Notes: generated by a model from the sequence alone, not told the origin. A stretch of DNA of 64,000 nt from Ramlibacter sp. (GCA_021323335.1 JAJTCN010000001.1:62001-126000), one strand, 5' to 3'; shown: positions 1 through 10,835, counted from the stretch's first letter. Made by a program: numbers and translations.

Positions 1-32
1 CGGGCGCCCCGGCCCTGAAAGGATTGCCCTCG

Positions 33-2558
33 ATGAACCGAACCTCTTCCGCCTGGTCGCTCGGCTGGCGCACGCTGTGGCGCGACCTGCGCGCCGGCGA
101 GCTGCGGCTGCTGATCGTCGCCGTGACGCTGGCGGTGGCCGCGCTCACCGCCGTCGGCTTCTTCGCCGACCGGCTGAAGGGCGGCCTGGCGCGCGACGCC
201 CGCCAGCTGCTGGGCGGCGACGCCGTCGTGGTGAGCGATGCGCCGACGCCGGCCGCCTTCATCGCGCAGGCCCGTGCGGCGGGGTTGCAGAGCCTCACCA
301 CGCTGATCTTCCCCTCGATGGCGCGGGCCACCGAGGCGCAGGGCGGTGGCGCCCGGCTGGTCGCATTGAAGGCAGTCCCCAACGGGTACCCGCTGCGCGG
401 CAACCTGCAGACCTCCGCCACGGCGGAAGCGCCAGGGCAGGCGACGCGCGAGGTGCCTGCGCGCGGCGAGGCCTGGGTCGATGCGGCGGTGCTGGAGTCG
501 CTGGGCGTGCGCATCGGCGACCCGCTGCTGCTGGGGGATGCGCAGCTGCGCGTGGCGCGCATCATCCGGGTGGAGCCGGACCGCGGCAGCGGCTTCATCA
601 ATTTCGCTCCGCGCGTGATGATCCACGTCGACGACCTGCCGGCCACCCGGCTGGTGCAGCCGGCCAGCCGGGTCGGCTACCGCTTCGCCGTCGCCGGGCC
701 GGACGCCGCCGTCGCGGGCTTTTCGGACTGGGCGGTGGCCGAAGCCGCGAAGCCCGAGGTGCGCGGCGTGCGCGTGGAGTCGCTCGAGGGCGGGCGGCCC
801 GAGATGCGGCAGACGCTGGACCGGGCCGAGAAATTCCTCAACCTGGTCGCCTTGCTGGCGGCCTTGCTCAGCGCCGTGGCCGTGGCGCTGGCCGCGCGCG
901 GCTTCGCCAGCCGCCACCTGGACGACTGCGCGATGCTGCGCGTGCTGGGCCAGAGCCAGCGCACCATCGCCCTGAGCTACGCCTTCGAGTTCGCGCTGAT
1001 CGGCGTGTTCGCCAGCCTGGTCGGCGTGGCGGTGGGCTTCGGCGTGCACTTCGTCTTCGTCGCGCTGCTCGGCGGCCTGGTGGAGACCGCGCTGCCGGCG
1101 GCGGGCCTGTGGCCGGTGGCCTTCGGCCTCGGCATGGGCCTGACCCTGCTGTTCGCCTTCGGGCTGCCGCCGGTGCTGCAGCTGGCGCAGGTGCCGCCGC
1201 TGCGGGTGATCCGCCGCGACGTCGGCAACCTCAAGCCGGCTTCGCTGGCCGTGCTGGCGGTCGGCATCGCCGGTTTCGCGGCCCTGCTGCTGGCCGCCAG
1301 CAGCGACCTCAAGCTGGGCGGCATCGCCGTCGGCGGCTTTGCCGGCGCCGTGCTCGTCTTTGCCGGCCTGAGCTGGGTGGCGGTGAAGCTGCTGCGCCGC
1401 GTGGTGAACGAAGCCACCGCGCCGCGCTGGCTGGTGCTGGCCACGCGGCAGATCAGCGCGCGCCCCGCCTACACGGTGGTGCAGACCAGCGCGCTGGCGG
1501 TGGGCCTGCTGGCGCTGGTGTTGCTGGTGCTGCTGCGCACCGACCTCATCGCCAGCTGGCGCCAGGCCACGCCGCCGGATGCGCCGAACCGCTTCGTCAT
1601 CAACGTGTTGCCGGAGCAGAGCGATGCGTTCGTCAAGACGCTGCGCGATGCAGGCGTGAAGCGCATGGACTGGTTCCCGATGTTCCGCGGTCGCCTGGTG
1701 GGGGTGAACGGCCGCGCGGTCACGCCCGACGACTACACGGAAGACCGGGCCCGGCGCCTGGTGGACCGCGAGTTCAACCTGTCCTTCGCGGCGCAGCAGC
1801 CGGAGCACAACGAGGTGGTGGCCGGGCGCTGGCAACCGGAGGAAGCCGGTGCGGTCAGCGTGGAAGAGGGGATCGCCACCACGCTGGGGCTGAAGCTGGG
1901 CGACACGCTGCGCTTCGACATCGGCGGCATGCCGAGCGAAGCCAAGGTGACGTCGCTGCGCAAGGTGGACTGGAGCTCGATGCGCGCCAACTTCTTCGTG
2001 ATGTACCCGGTCAGCAGCCTGCCCGACGTTCCGGTGACCTTCATGGGCGCTTATCGCGCACCGGAGCAGCGCGGCTTCGACAACGGGCTGGTGCGCGCCT
2101 TCCCGAACGTGACCAACGTGGACATGACGGCCACCATCACGCAGGTGCAGGGCGTGCTGGACAAGGTGATCCGCGCGGTCGAATTCCTGTTCGGCTTCAC
2201 GCTGGCGGCGGGGCTGGTGGTGCTGTTCGCGGCCGTCAGCGCCACGCGCGAGGAGCGGGCGCGCGAGTTCGCGATCATGCGCGCGGTGGGCGCGCGCGCC
2301 AGCCTGTTGCGGCAGGTGCAGCGGGCCGAGCTGATCGGCGTCGGCCTGCTGGCGGGCTTCCTCGCCAGCATGGTGGCCTCGGTCGTCGGCTGGGGCCTGG
2401 CGAAGTACGTCTTCGATTTCTCGTGGACCGCGTCGCCGCTGGTGCCGATCGCCGGTGCAGTCGCGGGCGCCGTGCTGGCCCTGGCGGCGGGCTGGTGGGG
2501 CTTGCGTGAAGTGCTGAGCCGGCCGGTGGTGGAGACCTTGCGCCGGGCGGCTGAATAG
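33..2558 (+). CDS. FtsX-type ABC transporter permease (YbbP-like)
   Basis: This is an inner-membrane permease of about 841 residues with two FtsX/MacB-type halves. A transmembrane helix lies near residues 30-50, then a long periplasmic domain to about 265. Helix clusters follow at about 270-400 and 410-515, then a second periplasmic region and three final helices after about 720. This fits the YbbP family, which works with a YbbA-like ATPase and is thought to handle lipoproteins or hydrophobic substrates. The partner ATPase is not in view, so it may lie just upstream. A TTG at position 24 is in frame, but the ATG at 33 sits nine bases after an AAAGGA ribosome site and is preferred. The family call is firm; the substrate is unknown. 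Confidence 0.9.
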   Translation: MNRTSSAWSLGWRTLWRDLRAGELRLLIVAVTLAVAALTAVGFFADRLKGGLARDARQLLGGDAVVVSDAPTPAAFIAQARAAGLQSLTTLIFPSMARATEAQGGGARLVALKAVPNGYPLRGNLQTSATAEAPGQATREVPARGEAWVDAAVLESLGVRIGDPLLLGDAQLRVARIIRVEPDRGSGFINFAPRVMIHVDDLPATRLVQPASRVGYRFAVAGPDAAVAGFSDWAVAEAAKPEVRGVRVESLEGGRPEMRQTLDRAEKFLNLVALLAALLSAVAVALAARGFASRHLDDCAMLRVLGQSQRTIALSYAFEFALIGVFASLVGVAVGFGVHFVFVALLGGLVETALPAAGLWPVAFGLGMGLTLLFAFGLPPVLQLAQVPPLRVIRRDVGNLKPASLAVLAVGIAGFAALLLAASSDLKLGGIAVGGFAGAVLVFAGLSWVAVKLLRRVVNEATAPRWLVLATRQISARPAYTVVQTSALAVGLLALVLLVLLRTDLIASWRQATPPDAPNRFVINVLPEQSDAFVKTLRDAGVKRMDWFPMFRGRLVGVNGRAVTPDDYTEDRARRLVDREFNLSFAAQQPEHNEVVAGRWQPEEAGAVSVEEGIATTLGLKLGDTLRFDIGGMPSEAKVTSLRKVDWSSMRANFFVMYPVSSLPDVPVTFMGAYRAPEQRGFDNGLVRAFPNVTNVDMTATITQVQGVLDKVIRAVEFLFGFTLAAGLVVLFAAVSATREERAREFAIMRAVGARASLLRQVQRAELIGVGLLAGFLASMVASVVGWGLAKYVFDFSWTASPLVPIAGAVAGAVLALAAGWWGLREVLSRPVVETLRRAAE

Positions 2559-2579
2559 GCATCCTGCGAAAATGCGGAG

Positions 2580-2987
2580 ATGCAGATCCAGGAAAAGCCC
2601 CCGACAGACGCCACGCCCTTCGAGTGGATCGGCGGGGAAGACAAGGTGCGGGCGCTGGTCGACCGGTTCTACGACCTGATGGACCTGGAGCCCGACTACG
2701 CGGAGCTGCGCGCCGCCCACGGCACCGAGTTGCAGCGGGCCCGCGACAACCTGTTCTGGTTCCTGTGCGGCTGGCTCGGTGGCCCGCAGCACTACACCGA
2801 GCGCTTCGGCCACCCGCGCCTGCGCATGCGCCACATGCCCTTCAAGATCGGCATCAAGGAGCGCGACCAGTGGGTGGCCGCGATGGACCAGGCGATGGGG
2901 GAAGTGGGCGTGGACGAGAAGTTACGCGTTCGCCTGCGCGACTCGTTCATGCAGACGGCGGATTGGATGCGCAACGCGCCGGGTTGA
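2580..2987 (+). CDS. group II truncated haemoglobin
   Basis: This is a small cytoplasmic haem protein of 135 residues, the usual length for the 2-on-2 globin family. Visible features are the F-Y pair of the B helix (RFYDLMD, about residue 36), a tryptophan-rich E region (FWFLCGWLGG), the proximal histidine in RMRHMPFKIG (about residue 83), and the G-helix tryptophan in QWVAAMD that marks group II. The family binds oxygen or nitric oxide and is linked to oxidative or nitrosative stress. It starts 21 bases after the permease stop on the same strand, so the two could be co-transcribed. Confidence 0.9.
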   Translation: MQIQEKPPTDATPFEWIGGEDKVRALVDRFYDLMDLEPDYAELRAAHGTELQRARDNLFWFLCGWLGGPQHYTERFGHPRLRMRHMPFKIGIKERDQWVAAMDQAMGEVGVDEKLRVRLRDSFMQTADWMRNAPG

Positions 2988-2990
2988 CGC

Positions 2991-3068
2991 GTCGGGGTGC
3001 CTTCGGCAACCCGACCTACGAACACCGCGTTGATCCCCCGTAGGTCGGGTTCGCGAAGCGACCCCGAC
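2991..3068. repeat. paired inverted dispersed repeats between globin and smr
   Basis: Two copies of a short repeat face each other. The left copy (2991-3020) ends in ACCCGACCTACG and the right copy (3039-3068) begins CGTAGGTCGGGT. Each also has an internal dyad around GGGT(T/G)...AACCC. Together they can form a large hairpin between two converging genes and may act as a bidirectional terminator. Similar GTAGGTCGGGT-type repeats are familiar from Burkholderiales intergenic DNA, from memory and not searched. Confidence 0.6.
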
Positions 3069-3076
3069 ACCCGCGT

Positions 3077-3715
3077 TCAACCACCCGGCTTCAACAACAC
3101 CACCACCGCCCCCGCCCCGCCCTCATCCGCCCGCGCCTGCACGAACGCGAGCACTTCGTTCTTCTGCACCAGCCAGCCGTGCACCTTGCCCTTGAGCACC
3201 GGCGTCTTGCCGGGGGAGCCCAGGCCCTTGCCGTGCACCACCCGCACGCAACGCACGCCGCGCGTGACGGCGTCCCGCAGGAACGCCGACAAGGCCTCGC
3301 GCGCGTCGTCGCGGCGCAGCCCGTGCAGGTCGATCTCCGACTGGATGCTCCAGTGCCCGCGACGCAACTTGCGGGCGACGTCGATGCCGATGCCGGGGCG
3401 GCGGAAGCTCATCGCATCGTCCACCTCCAGCAGCGTGGACGCATCGAATTCGTCGCTGATCGACTCGTGCAGCACGCGCTGGTCGTCCAGCTGGCGCTGC
3501 GCCGGGATGGGCGCCGGCGGCTCCGGCACGTGATGCACCCGGCCGTGCTGCGGCATGCGCTGCACGGCGCCGGCGGCGCGCTGGAACAGGTCGCGCTCGG
3601 CATCGGACTTGCGCTGCGCCTCCGCGCGCGCGGCCGCCAGCTTGCGCGCGGCTTCTTCGCGCTCCGCCAGGTGCGTGCGCATCGCCGCCAGGTCCTGCAA
3701 TGACTTCGCCTTCAA
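3077..3715 (-). CDS. Smr-domain endonuclease-like protein
   Basis: The 212-residue protein has a charged helical N-terminal half (to about residue 110) and a C-terminal Smr domain. The domain's two signature motifs are present: DLHG (about residue 130, in SEIDLHGL) and HGKG (about 162, in [10 protein letters not shown]). Stand-alone Smr proteins have DNA-nicking or RNA-cleaving activity and act in repair or ribosome quality control. Which of these applies here cannot be told from sequence. The start overlaps the stop of radC by four bases (ATGA), so the two are translationally coupled. Confidence 0.88.
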   Translation of the reverse strand: MKAKSLQDLAAMRTHLAEREEAARKLAAARAEAQRKSDAERDLFQRAAGAVQRMPQHGRVHHVPEPPAPIPAQRQLDDQRVLHESISDEFDASTLLEVDDAMSFRRPGIGIDVARKLRRGHWSIQSEIDLHGLRRDDAREALSAFLRDAVTRGVRCVRVVHGKGLGSPGKTPVLKGKVHGWLVQKNEVLAFVQARADEGGAGAVVVLLKPGG

Positions 3716-4392
3716 ATCAAGCCTTTCTCCGCCATCGACAGCGCCTGCCCCGGCGCGACGATGACGTGGTCCAGCACGCGCACGTCCACCAGCGCCAGCG
3801 CCGCCTTCAGCGTCTGCGTGAGGGCTTCGTCCGCGCGCGAGGGCTGCACGGTCCCGCTGGGATGGTTGTGGGCCAGCACCACCGCGGCGGCGTGGTGGTG
3901 CAGGGCCTTGAGGACGACTTCGCGCGGGTACACGCTGGTCTGAGTCAGGGTACCGCGGAAGAGTTCTTCCATGGCGATCAATCGGTTCTGGGCGTCGAGG
4001 AACAGCGAGGCGAACACCTCGTGGGGGCGGTGGGCCAGGTGCAGCTGCAGGTAATTCTTCACGGCGTCGGGGGAGCCGAACACCTCCCGCGCCTTCAATT
4101 GCTCGGCCACGGCGCGGCGCGCCAGCTCCAGCACCGCCATCAGCTCCGAGCGCTTGGCCGTGCCGCCCAGCCCGTGCACCGTCTTCAGGTCATCGCCGCT
4201 GGCATGCAACAGCCCCGCCAGCCCGCGAAAGCGGCCCAGGACTTCGTCGGCCATCTGGAACACGCCGCGCCCGCGGGTGCCGGTGCGCAGCAGCAGGGCC
4301 AGCAGCTCGGTGTCGCTGAGGGCGGACGGCCCGCGGGCCAGCAGCTTTTCGCGGGGCCGGGCGTCGACAGGCAGGTCTTTGAGCATCATCAC
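3712..4392 (-). CDS. radC: RadC-family JAB/MPN domain protein
   Basis: The 226-residue protein has the standard RadC layout. An N-terminal helix-hairpin-helix region contains the start motif [11 protein letters not shown]-terminal JAB/MPN metalloprotease-like domain carries the signature HNHPSG...PSRADEALT near residues 173-190, which supplies the metal ligands (two His and one Asp). The family was first linked to DNA repair but its biochemical role is unsettled. It is transcribed divergently from fkpB; a possible -10 box TACAAT lies at 4415-4420 on the plus strand in the 52-base gap. The gene appears intact. Confidence 0.93.
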   Translation of the reverse strand: MMMLKDLPVDARPREKLLARGPSALSDTELLALLLRTGTRGRGVFQMADEVLGRFRGLAGLLHASGDDLKTVHGLGGTAKRSELMAVLELARRAVAEQLKAREVFGSPDAVKNYLQLHLAHRPHEVFASLFLDAQNRLIAMEELFRGTLTQTSVYPREVVLKALHHHAAAVVLAHNHPSGTVQPSRADEALTQTLKAALALVDVRVLDHVIVAPGQALSMAEKGLI

Positions 4393-4444
4393 GGTGCCTT
4401 CCGCCCCCGACTTTTACAATGGAGGCCAGTTTATCGGGACTCGA

Positions 4445-4921
4445 ATGGCCTCCACCACCACCCGCGTGCAAGCGGGCTCCTTCCTCACGCTGCACTACCG
4501 CCTCGGCGGCCCGGCCGGGGACATCATCAACACCTTCGAGGGCAAGCCCTCGACGCTGTCGCTGGGGACCGGTGCGCTGTCGCCCGCCCTCGAGGAGCGG
4601 CTGCTGGGGCTGGAGGAGGGCGTCCGCGCCTCGTTCGACCTGCCGGCGGGGGCCGCCTTCGGCGAACGCAACCCCGACATGGTGCAGTGGGTTGCCCGCA
4701 AGCTCCTCGTCCAGATGGGGGACCCCGATGAAAGCTACAGCGTGGGCGATGTCGTCAGTTTCCCGACGCCGGACGGCCTGGGCCAGTACGCCGGCTCCGT
4801 GCGGCAGGTCGGCGAAGACCGCGACGGCGACGGCAAGCCGGATGCCGTGCTGTTCGACTTCAACCACCCGCTCGCGGGCCAGCCTGTCACCTTCGAGGTG
4901 CAGGTGATCGGGGTGCTCTGA
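4445..4921 (+). CDS. fkpB: FKBP-type peptidyl-prolyl isomerase (SlpA/FkpB type)
   Basis: The 158-residue protein is of the SlyD-like FKBP class, a cytoplasmic chaperone and prolyl isomerase. Family features are the start [13 protein letters not shown], the FKBP strand [13 protein letters not shown], the [11 protein letters not shown] helix, and an inserted IF domain from about residue 75 to 130. An in-frame open stretch reaches back to 4154, but that would run through radC on the other strand, so the ATG at 4445 is chosen. Its stop shares one base with the ispH start (TGATG), the usual fkpB-ispH pairing in proteobacteria. Confidence 0.92.
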   Translation: MASTTTRVQAGSFLTLHYRLGGPAGDIINTFEGKPSTLSLGTGALSPALEERLLGLEEGVRASFDLPAGAAFGERNPDMVQWVARKLLVQMGDPDESYSVGDVVSFPTPDGLGQYAGSVRQVGEDRDGDGKPDAVLFDFNHPLAGQPVTFEVQVIGVL

Positions 4922-5773
4922 TGGCCCCCCAGGAGATCCTGCTGGCCGAACCGCGCGGCTTCTGCGCCGGCGTGGACCGCGCCATCGACATCGTGGAGCG
5001 CGCCCTCGAGAAGTTCGGCCGCCCGATCTACGTGCGCCACGAGATCGTGCACAACACCTTCGTCGTCAACGACCTCAAGTCCAAGGGCGCCATCTTCATC
5101 GAGGACCTGGCGGAGGTGCCGCCCGGGGCCACGCTGGTGTTCTCCGCGCACGGCGTCAGCAAGGCGGTGCAGGCAGAGGCGCGGCAGCGCGGCTTCCACG
5201 TGTTCGACGCCACCTGCCCGCTGGTGTCGAAGGTGCACATCGAGGTGGCCAAGCTGGCCAAGGAAGGCTACGAGTTCATCATGATCGGCCACAAGGGCCA
5301 TCCGGAAGTCGAAGGCACCATGGGCCAGCTGGACCACGGCATCCACCTGGTGGAGGACGTGGCGGACGTGGCCCGGGTGCAGCCCGCGCAGACCGAGCGG
5401 CTGGCGGTGGTGACCCAGACCACGCTGTCGGTGGACGACGCGGCGGAGATCAGCCAGGCGATCAAGCAGCGCTTTCCCAGCATCCGCGAGCCGAAGCAGC
5501 AGGACATCTGCTACGCGACGCAGAACCGGCAGGACGCCGTGAAGGTGATGTCGCGCGACGTCGACGTGATGATCGTGGTGGGCAGCCCCACCAGCTCCAA
5601 CAGCAATCGACTCGCAGACCCGCGTCGGTTTGACCGCGGGAGCCTCTGCGCCGGAGGTGGTGGTGCAGGAGGTGATCGACCGTATCAAGGCGCTGGGCGC
5701 CGTCTCCGTGCGCAAGATGGATGGCATCCAGGAGACCGTGAAGTTCCCCTTGCCGAAAGGCCTGAAGCTGTAA
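4921..5773 (+). pseudogene. ispH: ispH (4-hydroxy-3-methylbut-2-enyl diphosphate reductase), internal deletion and frameshift
   Basis: IspH makes IPP and DMAPP in the last step of the MEP isoprenoid pathway and uses a 4Fe-4S cluster. The three cluster cysteines are present in [19 protein letters not shown] and QDICYATQ. After [12 protein letters not shown] (about 5613) the normal reading frame fails: it runs on as nonsense to 6708. The true C-terminus resumes in the +1 frame from about 5624 as [15 protein letters not shown] and ends at a TAA at 5771-5773. Only ten bases separate the two conserved blocks, where the family normally has about 30 codons, so roughly 80 bases are missing. As written the enzyme cannot be functional. 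A second copy elsewhere, or an assembly error, is needed to explain viability. Confidence 0.85.
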
Positions 5774-5778
5774 ATGTC

Positions 5779-5798
5779 GTTCCCGCGGAGGCGGGAAC
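5779..5798. repeat. dRS3-like inverted repeat
   Basis: The sequence GTTCCCGC, four bases, GCGGGAAC is a perfect 8-bp dyad followed by CCAGGG. It has the shape of the short GTTCCCGC/GCGGGAAC repeats known from Neisseria (dRS3) and other betaproteobacteria. It lies six bases after the ispH stop and may also terminate that transcript. Confidence 0.6.
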
Positions 5799-5821
5799 CC
5801 AGGGCTTCCATCCCCCAATAC

Positions 5822-6763
5822 ATGAACCGCTCCGACATCCTCGCCGCCGCCGATCGCTTCGCCTCCGACGGCCGCGGCTTCGTGCGCCGCACGCCTCTAT
5901 GGAAGCTGCCCGCCTCCGCCCTCGGCGTCGCCGGCGGCGAAGCGTGGCTGAAGCTCGAGCACCTGCAGGTGGGCGGCAGCTTCAAGGCGCGCGGCATGTA
6001 CAACCGACTGCTCGCCAACCCGATCCCCGACAGCGGCGTCATCGTCGCTTCGGGCGGCAACGCAGGCATCGCCACCGCCGCCGCCGCGCGGGCGCTCGGC
6101 GTGCGCTGCGAAGTGTTCGTGCCCACCGTCAGCAGCCCGGCCAAGCAGGCCAAGCTGCGCGAGCTGGGCGCGCAGGTGGTGGTGACCGGCGCCGCTTATG
6201 CGGATGCGCTGGAGGCCTGCCTGGCGCGCCAGCGCGAAACCGGCGCGCTGCTCACGCATGCCTACGACCAGCCCGAAGTGGTGGCCGGCGCCGGCACGCT
6301 GGCGATGGAGATCCAGGAGCAGGGTGGCGATGCCCCCGACAGCGTGCTGGTCAGCGTGGGCGGCGGCGGCTTGATCGCCGGCGTGGCCGCCTGGTTCGAG
6401 GGCGGCAGCCGCGTGATCGCGCTGGAGCCGGAGCTTGCGCCGACGCTGTACCGCGCGCGCGAAGCGGGCGAGCCGGTGGACGTCGCCGTCAGCGGCATCG
6501 CCGCCGATTCGCTGGGCGCGCGGCGCATCGGCTCCATCGCGTGGGATGTCGCGCAGCGGCACGTGGCCGATGCGCTGCTGCTGCCGGACGCTGCGATCCG
6601 CGCGGCGCAGCTGACGCTGTGGAAAGAGTTCAAGCTGGCCGTCGAACCCGCGGCGGCGTTGCCGTTGGCGGCGTTGCAGTCGGGCGCCTACGTGCCGGCG
6701 TCGGATGAAGTGGTGGCGTTGATCATTTGCGGCGCGAACGTGGATCCGGCGACGTTGGGGTGA
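5822..6763 (+). CDS. PLP-dependent serine/threonine dehydratase family protein
   Basis: The 313-residue protein belongs to fold-type II PLP enzymes that deaminate serine or threonine to the keto acid. The Schiff-base lysine is K55 in [11 protein letters not shown]. An asparagine loop [10 protein letters not shown] follows at about 77, and the glycine-rich phosphate cradle [10 protein letters not shown] at about 175. There is no C-terminal ACT domain, so this is not the allosteric biosynthetic IlvA. An in-frame ATG at 5774 would begin inside the dRS3-like repeat, so the ATG at 5822 is preferred. The exact substrate (Ser, Thr or hydroxy-aspartate) is not determined. Confidence 0.85.
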   Translation: MNRSDILAAADRFASDGRGFVRRTPLWKLPASALGVAGGEAWLKLEHLQVGGSFKARGMYNRLLANPIPDSGVIVASGGNAGIATAAAARALGVRCEVFVPTVSSPAKQAKLRELGAQVVVTGAAYADALEACLARQRETGALLTHAYDQPEVVAGAGTLAMEIQEQGGDAPDSVLVSVGGGGLIAGVAAWFEGGSRVIALEPELAPTLYRAREAGEPVDVAVSGIAADSLGARRIGSIAWDVAQRHVADALLLPDAAIRAAQLTLWKEFKLAVEPAAALPLAALQSGAYVPASDEVVALIICGANVDPATLG

Positions 6764-6769
6764 TCCCTT

Positions 6770-7189
6770 TCACTCGCAACTCACCATCCACGGCACCCCG
6801 AACTTGTCCGTGAGCATGCCGAAATGCCCGCCCCAAAACGGTGGCGCGAACGGCATCGTCACCTGCCCGCCGGCCGCGAGCGCATCGAACGCCTTGCGTG
6901 CCGGCTCCACGCCGTCCTTGACCCACAGCGAGACGGAAAACCCGCTGAACTTGCCGCCGCCGCCCATGCTGGGCGGAACGTCGCTGCCCATGATCTGCGC
7001 GCCCTGCGCTTCCAGCGTGCCGTGCATCACCTTGTTCTTCCAGTCCGCCGGCACCTCCATGCCGCTGTCCTTGGGCGCGCTGTCGAAGCGCATCAGGTTC
7101 ACCTTGCCGCCCAGGCACTGGGCGTAGAAATTCAGGGCTTCCTCGCAGTTGCCGTTGAAGCTCAGGTAGCAGTCGAGTTGCATCGCCAT
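6770..7189 (-). CDS. VOC family protein (PhnB-like)
   Basis: This is a 139-residue member of the vicinal-oxygen-chelate/glyoxalase superfamily, of the PhnB-like type often annotated as 3-demethylubiquinone-9 methyltransferase-like. Typical features are CYLSFNGNCEEALNFY at the N-terminus, the central HGTLEAQG strand, and a final FGMLTDKFGVPWMV. The substrate is unknown. A longer start at 7216 is possible, but a strong AAGGAGG lies just before the ATG at 7189 (or six bases further in, at 7183). It is divergent from serS and converges with the dehydratase gene, ending six bases from it. Confidence 0.85.
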   Translation of the reverse strand: MAMQLDCYLSFNGNCEEALNFYAQCLGGKVNLMRFDSAPKDSGMEVPADWKNKVMHGTLEAQGAQIMGSDVPPSMGGGGKFSGFSVSLWVKDGVEPARKAFDALAAGGQVTMPFAPPFWGGHFGMLTDKFGVPWMVSCE

Positions 7190-7238
7190 GGGACCTCCTT
7201 CGGGGTGGGCGGTCATCGAAAAGCAGCCCGCGGAATAA

Positions 7239-9067
<1,829 letters not shown>

Positions 9068-9228
9068 GCCTCAAGGTAGGCAAGTGCGCGGCCGGGCGGC
9101 GTAGGCGGTGTTCGACGGCCAGGCTCGGACAGGCCATCCGCGTGCGATATTTCCGGCGGCGGCACAGGGCGTCGGGGCTTCTTGCCTCGGCTACAATGGC
9201 GGACTTCGCACCACGCGAACCGAATTCA

Positions 9229-9302
9229 GGAGCGGTGGCAGAGTGGTCGAATGCGCCGGACTCGAAATCCGGTATACGGTTTCACCGTATCGAGGGTTCG
9301 AA
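9229..9302 (+). tRNA. tRNA-Ser(CGA), 3' end missing
   Basis: The acceptor 5' strand GGAGCGG, the D arm, the anticodon stem CCGGA/TCCGG (9256-9260 / 9268-9272) with loop CTCGAAA, and a long variable arm (ATACGG/CCGTAT) are all present. The anticodon is CGA, which reads UCG. The T stem opens with GAGGG and the loop with TTCGAA at 9297-9302. Then, in place of the expected T-stem complement CCCTC and acceptor strand CCGCTCC, the sequence continues AAGTTGTTGATT. The gene is therefore cut inside the T loop and cannot fold as a tRNA. A TACAAT at 9192-9197 may be its -10 box. The integrase gene begins just downstream. Confidence 0.9.
9291..9302. other. putative attL junction of the integrated element
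   Basis: Chromosomal tRNA sequence ends within CGAGGGTTCGAA, and the element sequence begins immediately afterwards. The T-loop palindrome TTCGAA is a usual crossover site for tRNA-targeting tyrosine recombinases. The matching right end should hold the rest of the tRNA (GGTTCGAATCCCTC...). I found no such sequence in the window, so the right end lies beyond position 64000. Confidence 0.65.
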
Positions 9303-9425
9303 AAGTTGTTGATTTGACAGCTGTTTTTCTCCCTCTGACACTCGCTATCGTGCACTGAACATGCAGTGTCGTGCGCCACGCACTCGCCAGCTTCTGGCGG
9401 ACACAGTGGCGGACAGAACGGGGAG

Positions 9426-10739
9426 ATGATGGCACGGGTTCGAACTGCAGCGCGTCTTCACCTGCTGACGGTGAAGCAGATCCAAAACGTCCGGGACGGC
9501 GACCACAGCGACGGGGGTGGCTTGTTGCTGAGAATCCGGGGAGTCTCCGCATCCTGGGTGTTCCGCTTCACGTCAGCGAGTGGTCGGCGACGAGAAATGG
9601 GCTTGGGCGTAGCGCGCCGAGGCAGCGCAGTGGCTGGAGACAGTCTTACTTCTGTCCGGAAACAGGCCCAAGCGGCGCGCGAACTGCTTCAGCAGGGGGT
9701 AGACCCAATCGACGCACGGGAGCAGCGCCGTGCAGCCGCTCGGGAGGTCGAGCAGGCAAAGAAGGCGAGCAAGGAGTGGGAACGCTGGACCCTCGCCCGT
9801 TGCGCTCGGGATTACCATGAGCGGGTGATTGAACCTACCCGCTCGGCGAAGCACGCGGCGCAGTGGATTTCATCGCTGGAGAACCACTTGCCGGCCCGGA
9901 TCTGGAACAAGCCAGTAGGAGAGATCCAGCCGCCCGACCTGCTCGAAGCCCTGCAGGACATCCAACCTCATCAGCGGGCTCGCAATTTCCACGGGGACTG
10001 CTTACATGAAACTGTGCAGCGCATTCGCCAGCGTCTTGATGCCGTCTTTGAAGATGCGATTTTCCACAATCGGTGCCGCAGTAACGCAGCCGCGGCTATC
10101 CGACGCAAGATCCGCGAGGCTCTTCCCCGAAAGCAGGCCGGTAAGCTCGCGGCACTCCCCTACGCAGAGGCGCCGGCTTTCATGACCCTATTACGCGGCC
10201 AGGAAGGGCTGGGCGCCCGTTGCCTTGAGTTCGCCATCCTCACAGCAGCGCGAACGTCGGAGGTCTTGCTAGCTGAGTGGGGAGAATTCGATTTGAAAAC
10301 CGCGACGTGGACGGTTCCCGGGGCGAAAATGAAGGCAGGGGAGGATCACTTGGTCTACCTTCCACCTCGCGCGGTGGAGATCCTGCGCGAGTTGCAGGAC
10401 CACCGCCTTGACGCAGTGCGAGTTTTCCCTTCTCCGATGAAGCCGGGCCAGTCCCTTTCTAACATGACCATGCTGGCTGTTCTAGATCGTATGGGTATGC
10501 GTCAGCAAACCACGGTGCACGGACTGTGTCGCGCCACCTTCTCGACGTGGGCGAACGAGACTGCAGCCGCCCGGCCCGATGTCATTGAGGCTTGCTTGGC
10601 ACACAACGAAGCCGACAAGGTGCGGGCCGCGTACAACCGTGCGAGGTTCACCCAGGAGCGGCGGCAGTTGTTGGCGGACTGGTCGGAGTACCTCTCCGCC
10701 CCCGCTGGAACTGTGCTTCCATTCGCTCGCGCCGCCTAG
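9426..10739 (+). CDS. P4-type tyrosine recombinase/integrase
   Basis: The protein inserts and excises the element at a tRNA gene by site-specific recombination. With numbering from the longest in-frame start (9366), the N-terminal DUF4102-like arm-binding domain spans about 20-100, a core-binding domain about 140-230, and the catalytic domain the rest. The active site is complete: R296 (TAARTSEV), H385 and R389 (VHGLCRATFSTW), H413 (CLAHNEAD) and Y423 (RAAYNRAR). Box II is spaced H-x-x-x-R, one residue longer than the common HxxR. A start at 9426 or 9429 (ATGATGG) is likely. Position beside the truncated tRNA-Ser is typical of an integrase at its own attachment site. Confidence 0.92.
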   Translation: MMARVRTAARLHLLTVKQIQNVRDGDHSDGGGLLLRIRGVSASWVFRFTSASGRRREMGLGVARRGSAVAGDSLTSVRKQAQAARELLQQGVDPIDAREQRRAAAREVEQAKKASKEWERWTLARCARDYHERVIEPTRSAKHAAQWISSLENHLPARIWNKPVGEIQPPDLLEALQDIQPHQRARNFHGDCLHETVQRIRQRLDAVFEDAIFHNRCRSNAAAAIRRKIREALPRKQAGKLAALPYAEAPAFMTLLRGQEGLGARCLEFAILTAARTSEVLLAEWGEFDLKTATWTVPGAKMKAGEDHLVYLPPRAVEILRELQDHRLDAVRVFPSPMKPGQSLSNMTMLAVLDRMGMRQQTTVHGLCRATFSTWANETAAARPDVIEACLAHNEADKVRAAYNRARFTQERRQLLADWSEYLSAPAGTVLPFARAA

Positions 10740-10835
10740 CATAGTCCCATCAGCAATCGACAACGCGTGTGAAGAAAAGGGTCTCATTCGGGCAGTGCAA
10801 AACCTGGCGGACATGCGTCGGGAATCTCAGCGGCA

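Noticed and set aside
77-2509. An 810-codon frame inside the ABC permease gene.
   Set aside because: It is Arg/Gly/Ala-rich low-complexity shadow of the real permease in another frame. The same applies to the long frames at 6824-9079 and 7266-9137 over serS.
4921-6708. A single 595-codon open frame over ispH and the dehydratase gene.
   Set aside because: After position 5613 the protein loses all similarity to IspH while the correct C-terminus continues in another frame, and the dehydratase is fully conserved in its own frame. The long frame is an accident of high GC.
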